From Geothrix sp. (GTDB taxonomy: Bacteria > Acidobacteriota > Holophagae > Holophagales > Holophagaceae): DNA of 64,000 nt. Below the pieces are notes generated by a model, which did no database searches, was not told where the DNA came from, and saw only the letters and a program-made list of their open reading frames with translations. Positions 57,758 through 64,000 of the stretch are shown here, one piece after another (position 1 is the stretch's first letter; each line of letters opens with the position of its first letter). The DNA is taken from assembly GCA_019449415.1 (NCBI GenBank), contig JAGRPP010000017.1, positions 310,001 to 374,000 on the forward strand, read 5' to 3'. The translations under genes and the position numbers were made by a program.

Positions 57758-59659
57758 ATGGAAAGCCCTTCAAGCCCAGTCCCCACCTCCTTCCAGCTGC
57801 TGACGGTGGGCGTGCCTGCGGCTGTGCGGCGGGCCCTTGGCCGGGCCTTCATGGCGGTTGGGGAACCTGTTCCGGACTGCATTGACATCAGCGGCTGGTC
57901 CGAAGCGGAGCTGGACTCGTTCGTCTGTGGCCCTGGCGATGCGCTGCTGCTCTGGGGGCCCGCGGCGACGGAGGCCTGGAACATCAGGATCCGGACCTTC
58001 CGGACCCATCATCCCGACCTTCCCACCCTGGTGCGGATTCCCAAGGGCGATCCAGCCATCGGCGAAGCCATGCTGCGGGAGGGCTTCCACGAAACCTATG
58101 TGACTGCCGCCCAGGCTCCCGAAGCGCTCCGCCGCGGCAGGGCGAGGTTGATGGGCCCCAGAGGCCAGGCTCAGGGCGTCTCAGGTCTGGCCCGGGGAGA
58201 GGATCCCTACCGGTTCGACGGGCTCTTCCAGAACCTGTACGACTGGATCTATGTCGTGGGCATCTCCGAGCAGGGGGAGATGACCTTCGAGACTGTGAAT
58301 CCGCCGCTCCACGCCTCGGGCAGTTTCCTCAATCCGGATTTTGCCGGCCGCTCGCCCGAGTCCTGCCTCACCAGCAGCAGCGCGGCCCAGCTGATCGCCC
58401 ACTTCCAGCGAGTCCTCCAGGGAGGCACGCCCCTCCAGTTCGAGGAGGAACACCCCATCGCCCGGGAGGTTCGCACCTTCCAGACCATCCTGACCCCCGT
58501 ACGGAACAAGTGGGGGCGCATCCACCGCATTGCCGGGATCTCCCGGGACATCACCGCCCTCAAGGTGGCCCAGGCGGAGCTGCGGGCCAGCGAGGAGCGG
58601 CTGAACCATGCTCTGGACGGCACCCAGCAGGGCCTCTGGGATCTGGACCTGGAGACCGGGAACATCTACCGCAGCCCGCGCTGGTTCGGGATGCTGGGCT
58701 ATGAGCCGGGAGCCATCGCCTCCACCCTGCAGGCGGGCTTCGACCTCATCCATCCCGAGGATCGCCTGCAGACCGAAGCCGCCCTGAACGCCCACCTGGA
58801 GGGTCGGCTTCCGGGCCTCCAGGTGGAATACCGGCTTCGCACCCAATCCGGCGATTGGCTCTGGGTCTTCGACGCGGGCAAGGTGGTCGCCTGGCGCGGT
58901 GATGGCCGGCCGGCGCGGATGGCAGGCATGTGCACGGACATCACCGAACGGCGCCGCGCCGAAGAGTCCCTGCGGGCCCTGGTGGGGGGCGTGGTCCACG
59001 AGATCCGCAACCCGGTCTACGGCATCTCCATCAACCTCGACGCCCTGGAAGCCACTTTCGGCGAGGAACCCCGCTACCGCCCCTTCCTCTCGGCCCTGCG
59101 GGAGAGTTCCGACCGCATCCAGGGCCTGATGAACGACCTCCGGGACTATGGCGAGCCGAGAACGCTCAACCCCGAGCCCTGCCGCGTTCGCACCCTGCTG
59201 GAAGATGCCCTCCGCTCCTGCGAGACCCTGCAGGTCAGCCGCGATTGCAAGGTGCGGCTGGCCCTGGAGGATGAGGCGCTGGTGCTGCCCCTGAATGCCC
59301 GGCGCATGCACCAGGTGTTCCGCAACCTCATCGAGAATGCCCTGCACCACTCGCCTGCGGAGGGAACGGTTTCGGTGCGCGGGCGGCACCTCCGCGACGA
59401 AGGCCATGACTGGTGGGCCTTCTCGGTGGAAGACGAAGGGTCCGGCTTCGATCCCGAGAGCCTGGCCAGGGCGTTTGAACCCTTCTTCACACGGCGGAAA
59501 GGCGGCACCGGCCTCGGCCTGTCCATCGTGAAGCGGGTCGTGGAGGAGCACGGCGGGGCGGTGGCCGTGGAGAACGCCGCCGGCGGCGGCGCCCGGGTGA
59601 CCCTCCGGCTTCCGGCTCCCCGCCGTCGCATGGAACTGATTGGAGAGCCCCGTGGCTAA
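57758..59659 (+). CDS. PAS-domain sensor histidine kinase
   Basis: 633-aa soluble kinase without membrane helices. Residues 1-130 look like a degenerate receiver-like domain (QLLTVGVPAAVRRALG ... DALLLWGP) without a clear phosphoacceptor Asp. Two PAS/PAC domains follow (about 150-275 and 280-400, the second with WDLDLETGNIYRSPRWFGML and ending DITERRRAEESL). The H box VVHEIRNPVYGI (His414) and an ATPase domain with FRNLIENALHH, VEDEGSGFDP and FFTRRKGGTGLGLSIVK complete it. ATG 57758 has GAGG upstream; an in-frame TTG at 57737 is less likely. It overlaps the NtrC-type regulator gene by 8 bp, so they form a cognate pair. Confidence 0.93.
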   Translation: MESPSSPVPTSFQLLTVGVPAAVRRALGRAFMAVGEPVPDCIDISGWSEAELDSFVCGPGDALLLWGPAATEAWNIRIRTFRTHHPDLPTLVRIPKGDPAIGEAMLREGFHETYVTAAQAPEALRRGRARLMGPRGQAQGVSGLARGEDPYRFDGLFQNLYDWIYVVGISEQGEMTFETVNPPLHASGSFLNPDFAGRSPESCLTSSSAAQLIAHFQRVLQGGTPLQFEEEHPIAREVRTFQTILTPVRNKWGRIHRIAGISRDITALKVAQAELRASEERLNHALDGTQQGLWDLDLETGNIYRSPRWFGMLGYEPGAIASTLQAGFDLIHPEDRLQTEAALNAHLEGRLPGLQVEYRLRTQSGDWLWVFDAGKVVAWRGDGRPARMAGMCTDITERRRAEESLRALVGGVVHEIRNPVYGISINLDALEATFGEEPRYRPFLSALRESSDRIQGLMNDLRDYGEPRTLNPEPCRVRTLLEDALRSCETLQVSRDCKVRLALEDEALVLPLNARRMHQVFRNLIENALHHSPAEGTVSVRGRHLRDEGHDWWAFSVEDEGSGFDPESLARAFEPFFTRRKGGTGLGLSIVKRVVEEHGGAVAVENAAGGGARVTLRLPAPRRRMELIGEPRG

Positions 59660-61001
59660 GCCGAAGATCCTGATCATCGAGGATGACCCAGCGGTGCGCC
59701 ACGGCATGACCGCCTTTCTGCGCGCCAACGAGATGGAGGTGGATGAGTCGGACACCTGCCAGAAGGCGACGGAGCTCTTCCGCAGCGGCGGCTACGATGT
59801 GGTGGTGGCGGACTACAGCCTGCCGGACGGGACCTCCCTCGACCTGCTGCCGCAGTTCAAGCGGCTGAGCGAGGACACCCCCTTCATCATCCTCACGGCC
59901 CATGGCTCCATTGACCTGGCGGTCCGCGCCATCAAGGAGGGGGCCGAGCAGTTCCTCACCAAGCCCGTGGAATCCAAGACCCTCCTGGTGCTCGTGAAGC
60001 GCCTCCTGCAGCAGCAGCGCCTGCGCAAGCGCCAGGAGGTGGCCAGCCGCGAGCAGCCCGGCCCCATGAACCCCTTCCAGGGCGTGAGCGCCTCCATCCG
60101 GAGGCTGGAGGAGCAGGCGCGGCTGATGCTCGAGTGGGACAGCCCGGTCCTGATCCTCGGCGAGACCGGTTCCGGCAAGGGCGTGCTCGCCCGCTGGATC
60201 CACGCCCAGGGGCCAAGGCGGGAAGAAACCTTCGTGAACCTCAACTGCGCCGGACTGACGCGGGAGCTCCTGGAATCCGAGCTGTTCGGCCATGAGCGCG
60301 GCGCCTTTACGGGTGCCGTCGCCGCCAAGCCGGGTCTGCTGGAGGTCGGCCACCGGGGCATCGTGTTCCTGGATGAGATCGGCGACATGGATCCCGCCAT
60401 CCAGCCGAAACTGCTGAAGGCCCTGGAGGAGAAGACCTTCCGGCGCCTGGGGGATGTGCGGGACCGCCAGGTGGACATCCGCCTCATCGCCAGCACCAAC
60501 CTCGATCTGGAGGAGATGGTTCGGGCGAAGAAATTCCGGGACGACCTCTACTACCGCGTGAGCACCCTCACCCTCCGGATTCCGCCCCTGCGGGAACGCG
60601 CCGAGGACATCCCCGTCCTCGCCATGACCATCCTCAGGAGCGTCTGCAGCCGCATGGGCCGGCCCGAGGTCCAGTTCAGCGCCCGAGCCTTGGAGGCCCT
60701 GAAGGAATACGCCTGGCCCGGCAACATCCGCGAGCTCGCCAATGTGCTGGAGCGGGCCATGATCCTCCAGAAGGGGGAATGCCTGGAAGCGGCCGACCTG
60801 GGCCTGGGCGGGCGGCGTCCGAGTCATGTCGCCACGGAGGCAGGTCTGGTGACGCTCAAGGAGATGGAGCGCCTCCACATCGAGAAGGTGCTGCAGCGCA
60901 GCGGCGGGAATGTCACGGATGCGGCCCAGATCCTCGGGCTGGCCCGCCGGACCCTCTACGACCGCCTCAAGGCCCTCGGCATCACCACCGGGAAGGACTG
61001 A
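59652..61001 (+). CDS. NtrC-family sigma-54-dependent response regulator
   Basis: 449-aa activator with all three domains. The receiver (1-120) has ILIIEDDPAV and phosphoacceptor Asp54 in VVVADYSLPDG. The AAA+ domain has Walker A GETGSGKG (170-177), the sigma-54-contacting GAFTGA (217-222), Walker B GIVFLDEIGD and RLIASTN, FRDDLYYRV. The C-terminal Fis-type helix-turn-helix is GGNVTDAAQILGLARRTLYD. The GTG start at 59652 has GGAGA 6 nt upstream and overlaps the kinase gene. It should bind enhancer sites and drive sigma-54 promoters; a very good one lies 110 bp after its stop codon. Confidence 0.96.
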   Translation: MAKPKILIIEDDPAVRHGMTAFLRANEMEVDESDTCQKATELFRSGGYDVVVADYSLPDGTSLDLLPQFKRLSEDTPFIILTAHGSIDLAVRAIKEGAEQFLTKPVESKTLLVLVKRLLQQQRLRKRQEVASREQPGPMNPFQGVSASIRRLEEQARLMLEWDSPVLILGETGSGKGVLARWIHAQGPRREETFVNLNCAGLTRELLESELFGHERGAFTGAVAAKPGLLEVGHRGIVFLDEIGDMDPAIQPKLLKALEEKTFRRLGDVRDRQVDIRLIASTNLDLEEMVRAKKFRDDLYYRVSTLTLRIPPLRERAEDIPVLAMTILRSVCSRMGRPEVQFSARALEALKEYAWPGNIRELANVLERAMILQKGECLEAADLGLGGRRPSHVATEAGLVTLKEMERLHIEKVLQRSGGNVTDAAQILGLARRTLYDRLKALGITTGKD

Positions 61002-61038
61002 GCGGAACCCCGCACTGGGGGTGCGGGATTCCGCTCAG
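60998..61038 (+). terminator. Long hairpin at the end of the NtrC-type gene
   Basis: CTGAGCGGAA-C-CCCGCAC pairs with GTGCGGG-A-TTCCGCTCAG: 17 pairs with one mismatch and the loop TGGGG. It includes the stop codon. There is no T run, so it may act as a transcript-stabilising hairpin or terminator. Confidence 0.65.
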
Positions 61039-61110
61039 GTGCACTGCGCGCTGTCCGCGCCGGCCTGCGTAATTGGGTGAATTGCTATAAATTAACCACA
61101 AGGTCGGGAA

Positions 61111-61126
61111 TGGCTCGACCCTTGCT
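61111..61126 (+). promoter_or_regulatory. Sigma-54 (-24/-12) promoter
   Basis: TGGCTCGACCCTTGCT matches the consensus TGGCACGN4TTGCW at all but one base and has the invariant GG and GC at the right spacing. A transcript would start near 61137, leaving a leader of about 97 nt before ATG 61234. A perfect inverted repeat AAGGTCG (61100-61106)/CGACCTT (61127-61133) brackets the promoter. The activator gene of the right class lies just upstream. Confidence 0.85.
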
Positions 61127-61233
61127 CGACCTTGTCTGATCCTCGGCCCGTCCGGGGGCGGATGGTGCTCAATCCATCCGGAATGCGCCCTGGGCTGGCC
61201 CCGGGGCGACCCAGCCATAGGGAGGCACGCGCC

Positions 61234-62187
61234 ATGATCAAGCCATTCAGGAACCTGCTTCTGGCCCTGGTGGCCGCGACCGGCGCCCTGGTCACGGCCG
61301 GGGACGACCCCGCGCCGCTCTTCAAGCGGAAGATCGCCGTCCATCCCGCCCCCATGCTTGAAGATGTGAGCGGCCGGGAATACAAATTCCTCGTGGATCC
61401 CGCCAAGGTCAAGGGCACGCCGGCGGAGGCCTTCAAGGCGGTCTGGACCCAGGTGAAGGCCGCCGCCGCCAAGGAAGGCTTCACGGTCACCGAGAAGGAG
61501 AAGGCTCCGCTCAAGGTCGAGATGACCACCAAGGAGTACCTGGACACGGCGGACCAGGCCCTCTGGAAGCGGGGCTACCTCATCCGCATCACCACCAAAT
61601 ACAAGGCCGGCATCGCCGATGCGAACGGCAAGGTGACCGTGAAGGCCATCCATGAGGACCTGGCCAAAACCCTGGCCGCACCTCTGGAAGTGGTGGGGGT
61701 CAAGGGCGAGCAGGAGTGCCAGGACAATGTCGGGCCCGGTCCCAAGGGCCAGCTCGTGGGCTACATCGAGAAGGGCGCCAGTTTCTCGGTGCCGCTGGAC
61801 GACCTCGGAAGCCTCACCCTGGGCGACTTCGGGAAGTACATGCCCGAGCTGCTGAAGCTCGGCCTGCCGGCGCAGACGCGCATGGTTTCGAGCAAGGCCT
61901 ACTCCTACCGAGTCCGCCCGGGCTATGTGGTGCTGCCGGGCACCGAGCCCTGCGGCGTCTCCATGGAAGGCTGGGCACTGAAGGAAGACGGCCCGATCTT
62001 CCTCTACGACTTTTCCTACGGATACGAAGACTTGACGCTCTACGAGAACCCTGAGACCCACCTCCAGGGCGAACGGTTCCTGAGCAAGGTCCTGCGCGGC
62101 GACCTGGCCGGCCTGGCGCTCGCCGATGACGGCAAGTGGGGCGGATCCAAGGTGCGCGTCTTCATGAAGCGGCCCATCGGTCAGTAG
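61234..62187 (+). CDS. Exported CYTH-like (triphosphate tunnel) protein
   Basis: 317-aa protein with a signal peptide (LLLALVAATGALVTAG). After it, text resembling CYTH domains appears: GREYKFLVDPAKV (48-60), compare the CYTH opening ExExKFLVD with its first Glu missing; EYLDTADQALWKRGYLIRIT (101-120), compare YYDTPDLALRRAGxxLRxR; and KVTVKAIHED (133-142). CYTH proteins bind triphosphates in a barrel of charged residues and many hydrolyse inorganic triphosphate. Export would be unusual. The rest does not match anything I recognise. GGGAGG lies 9 nt before the ATG. It is the first gene behind the sigma-54 promoter. The CYTH call is tentative, but the gene is secure. Confidence 0.7.
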   Translation: MIKPFRNLLLALVAATGALVTAGDDPAPLFKRKIAVHPAPMLEDVSGREYKFLVDPAKVKGTPAEAFKAVWTQVKAAAAKEGFTVTEKEKAPLKVEMTTKEYLDTADQALWKRGYLIRITTKYKAGIADANGKVTVKAIHEDLAKTLAAPLEVVGVKGEQECQDNVGPGPKGQLVGYIEKGASFSVPLDDLGSLTLGDFGKYMPELLKLGLPAQTRMVSSKAYSYRVRPGYVVLPGTEPCGVSMEGWALKEDGPIFLYDFSYGYEDLTLYENPETHLQGERFLSKVLRGDLAGLALADDGKWGGSKVRVFMKRPIGQ

Positions 62188-62229
62188 CCAAGGGCCCCCA
62201 TTCACCCCTTTCGAAGGAGAACCCCCGCG

Positions 62230-63081
62230 ATGCGAATGTCGCTCACCCCATCCCTGCTGCGGACAGCCCTGGTCTGCACCTTCCTCCCCGCCTTCGGCGG
62301 TCAGGATCCCGACCTTCTGGACAAGCAGTACGGCACCCTCCAGCAGCCCGCCTACATCAAGCACTACGAGGCCGACAAAGGCGGAAAGGTCCTGCTGAAC
62401 CCCTACCTCCAGGTGGCCACGAAGGATCACCCCGGCATCCTGAATCCCAAGCACGCGCCGTACAACTGGGTGATTGATGCGGAAGGCCGCGTGGGCATCA
62501 TCCAGGAAGCCGCCCATCCCCTGGGTCGCACCTACGAAAAGGGGTTCTACCGGCCCGAGGACAAGTCCAAGCGCAAGCCCGGCACCACCGAGAACTACGG
62601 GCATGTGTCGGCCCTGGCGGGCGGCATGGGCCGCATCAGCGGCGAGATCCTCTACGACAAGAGCACGAACACCTTCACGGTGAACAACAAGTCGGGCCGG
62701 TATTCCAAGAACAACGCGGACCGCACCCCCGAGCAGCTGGTGAATGCCGCCGGGCTGATTCGCGAGGTGGTCGATCCGGGTTCCGCCACCTGGGGCCCGG
62801 TGTTCTACCTGCTCGAATACGCCCCCGAGGATATCCGGGAGGAAAGCCTGAAACGGCCTGATGTGGCCTATGACGATGCGGCCAAGAAGAGCCGGCCGCA
62901 CCTCATCGTGATGCCCGCGGCACCGGCGGCTCCCAAGGATGCCAAGCCCGTAGCCAAGGCTGAAAACACCGAAGCCAAGCCTGCGGTCGCCGCGTCCAAG
63001 GCCCCCGCGCCCAAGGCTGAGCCCGTGAAGGGGAAGAAGGCCAAGAAGCCCAAGGCGGCCAACAACGACGATCCGTCCTGA
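62230..63081 (+). CDS. Exported protein with Ala/Lys/Pro-rich tail
   Basis: 283-aa protein that I do not recognise. An N-terminal signal-peptide-like segment (LLRTALVCTFLPAFGGQ) is followed by a folded part of about 185 residues with ILNPKHAPYNWVIDAEGRVG, a GHVSALAGGMGRISGEILYD strand region and NNKSGRYSKNNADRTPEQLV. The last 65 residues are a low-complexity tail of Ala, Lys and Pro (for example AAPAAPKDAKPVAKAE) that may bind the envelope or polyanions. It lies 42 bp after the CYTH-like gene and 48 bp before the pyrophosphatase gene, with GAAGGAG before its start. By context it belongs to the same pathway. Confidence 0.8.
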   Translation: MRMSLTPSLLRTALVCTFLPAFGGQDPDLLDKQYGTLQQPAYIKHYEADKGGKVLLNPYLQVATKDHPGILNPKHAPYNWVIDAEGRVGIIQEAAHPLGRTYEKGFYRPEDKSKRKPGTTENYGHVSALAGGMGRISGEILYDKSTNTFTVNNKSGRYSKNNADRTPEQLVNAAGLIREVVDPGSATWGPVFYLLEYAPEDIREESLKRPDVAYDDAAKKSRPHLIVMPAAPAAPKDAKPVAKAENTEAKPAVAASKAPAPKAEPVKGKKAKKPKAANNDDPS

Positions 63082-63129
63082 GGCCTGTCCCGACCGCGCC
63101 TTCCAACCATTCCAAGGAGTTGAGCAGAG

Positions 63130-63927
63130 ATGAGAAAGACACCGCTAGAAAAGACCGTTGCCACCCTGTTCGGACTGAGCCTGGCCCTTTCCGCGACCTG
63201 GGGACTGAGCGCCCTTCCCCTGTCCGGCGCCGAACCTGGGCCCGGGGTAACCCCGCAGGTCTCCGTACTCAAGGGGGAGAAGAACTTCTTCACGGGCTAT
63301 GACACCCACAATGTGGATGGCACGGTCAACGCCGTGATCGAGATCCCCGCCGGCACCACGGCCAAGTACGAAGTCAGCATCAAGACCGGCCTCATCGAGC
63401 TGGAGCAGAAGAACGGTGCGCCCCGGTTCGTCCAGTACTTGGGCTATCCCTGCAACTACGGCAACATCCCCCGCACCATCCTCTCCAAGCAGAAGGGCGG
63501 CGATGGCGATCCCGTGGATGTCCTGGTGCTTGGCTCCGCGATTCCCACCGGATCCGTGGTGAAGACCCGGCCCATCGGGATCCTCAGCCTCGTGGATGGC
63601 GGCGAGATTGACGACAAGGTCATTCTCGTCCAGGAAGGAAGCCCCTTCGCCAGCTGCAAGAGTGTGGACGAGCTGGACGCGAAATTTCCCGGGGCGACCA
63701 CGATCCTGAAGACCTGGTTCACCTCGTACAAGGGGCGGGACAAGAAGGGCAACCTGATCCTGAGTTCCCCCGGATTCAAGGGGCGCGCCGAGGCCATCCG
63801 GCTCATCGGGGATGCGGCCCTCGACTACGAGCGCTCCGTGGTCACCGAGGCCGACAAGCGGGCCCTGGACGAGAAGGGCAACCCCCGCCTGTACCGCTGG
63901 GCCGGCGCCAAGAACCTGGGCGAGTGA
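63130..63927 (+). CDS. Exported family I inorganic pyrophosphatase
   Basis: 265-aa protein with a hydrophobic signal peptide (TLFGLSLALSATWGLSALPL) in front of a family I pyrophosphatase domain. Active-site text: KYEVSIKTG, YPCNYGNIPRT, GGDGDPVDVLVLG (123-135) with its three metal-binding Asp, RPIGILSLVDGGEIDDK and ILKTWFTSYKG. Family I enzymes split pyrophosphate to two phosphates and are normally cytosolic, so a secreted form is unusual. The common DExGxDxK is DGGEIDDK here. It follows the unknown exported gene by 48 bp in the sigma-54 operon. Export is inferred from the N-terminus only. Confidence 0.9.
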   Translation: MRKTPLEKTVATLFGLSLALSATWGLSALPLSGAEPGPGVTPQVSVLKGEKNFFTGYDTHNVDGTVNAVIEIPAGTTAKYEVSIKTGLIELEQKNGAPRFVQYLGYPCNYGNIPRTILSKQKGGDGDPVDVLVLGSAIPTGSVVKTRPIGILSLVDGGEIDDKVILVQEGSPFASCKSVDELDAKFPGATTILKTWFTSYKGRDKKGNLILSSPGFKGRAEAIRLIGDAALDYERSVVTEADKRALDEKGNPRLYRWAGAKNLGE

Positions 63928-63950
63928 TCGCCGCGTCACCAGGAGTCTCC

Positions 63951-64000
63951 ATGTCAGTCACCCATTGGCTCATGCCCATCGCCCTGGTCAGTCCCGTCCT
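63951..64000 (+). CDS. Start of a further gene, cut by the window end
   Basis: ATG 63951, preceded by AGGAG with 5 nt spacing, opens a frame of 16 codons (MSVTHWLMPIALVSPV) up to the window edge, 23 bp after the pyrophosphatase stop codon. The hydrophobic N-terminus suggests a membrane or exported protein. It is probably the fourth gene of the same operon. No family can be read from this. Confidence 0.6.
   Translation, partial: MSVTHWLMPIALVSPV

Overview
The window is dense, GC-rich bacterial chromosome with about 54 protein genes. I see no tRNA, rRNA, CRISPR array or insertion sequence. Gene content suggests a Gram-negative acidobacterium, possibly near Geothrix/Holophaga: a carboxypeptidase-regulatory-domain TonB receptor, a SpoIVB-type S55 peptidase paired with a beta-propeller protein, Arn-type envelope glycosylation genes, a PEGA-domain Ser/Thr kinase, a divergent membrane pyrophosphatase and a B-type succinate dehydrogenase/fumarate reductase. 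This placement is inferred from protein resemblance, not from a marker gene.

Layout. 1-4.2 kb (+): small hypotheticals, then a class II aldolase and mtnA, a pair that fits salvage of 5-methylthio- or 5-deoxyribose phosphates; mtnA is bracketed by two different inverted-repeat elements. 4.2-15.6 kb (-): a long co-directional run with a small membrane protein, cinA, plsY, gpsA, an alcohol dehydrogenase and corA, then an envelope glycosylation set (ArnA-type decarboxylase, two ArnT-like GT39 enzymes, a GT9 enzyme, an ArnE-like small transporter). A gene for a secreted 11-residue-repeat protein lies inside this run on the other strand. 15.6-24.9 kb: central metabolism and housekeeping (pyruvate kinase, Fis-type regulator, two tandem GAPDH genes, purE, a Ser/Thr kinase, a LipB-NUDIX fusion). 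24.9-33.6 kb: an orphan histidine kinase, acyl-CoA dehydrogenase, TolC-family protein, S9 peptidase, nadC and enoyl-CoA hydratase. 33.7-41.5 kb: beta-propeller protein, S55 peptidase, TonB receptor and a YmdB-type phosphodiesterase. 41.5-53.4 kb: aquaporin, exonuclease, DoxX, HAD phosphatase, 3-hydroxybutyryl-CoA dehydrogenase, class I aldolase, prfC, a second S9 peptidase and the membrane pyrophosphatase. 53.8-57.2 kb: sdhCAB.

57.3-64.0 kb is the most unusual part. An AT-rich island without genes precedes a PAS histidine kinase overlapping an NtrC-type activator gene. A strong hairpin ends that operon. About 75 bp further on is a near-consensus sigma-54 promoter inside a perfect 7-bp inverted repeat. 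It faces three genes for exported proteins: a CYTH-like (triphosphate-tunnel) protein, an unrecognised protein with an Ala/Lys/Pro-rich tail, and a family I inorganic pyrophosphatase carrying a signal peptide. A fourth gene runs off the window. My hypothesis is a two-component, sigma-54-controlled system acting on inorganic tri- or pyrophosphate outside the cytoplasm.

Many genes have a TANNNT -10 box very close to the start codon. In three cases the box sits exactly 6 nt before ATG, which predicts leaderless mRNAs.
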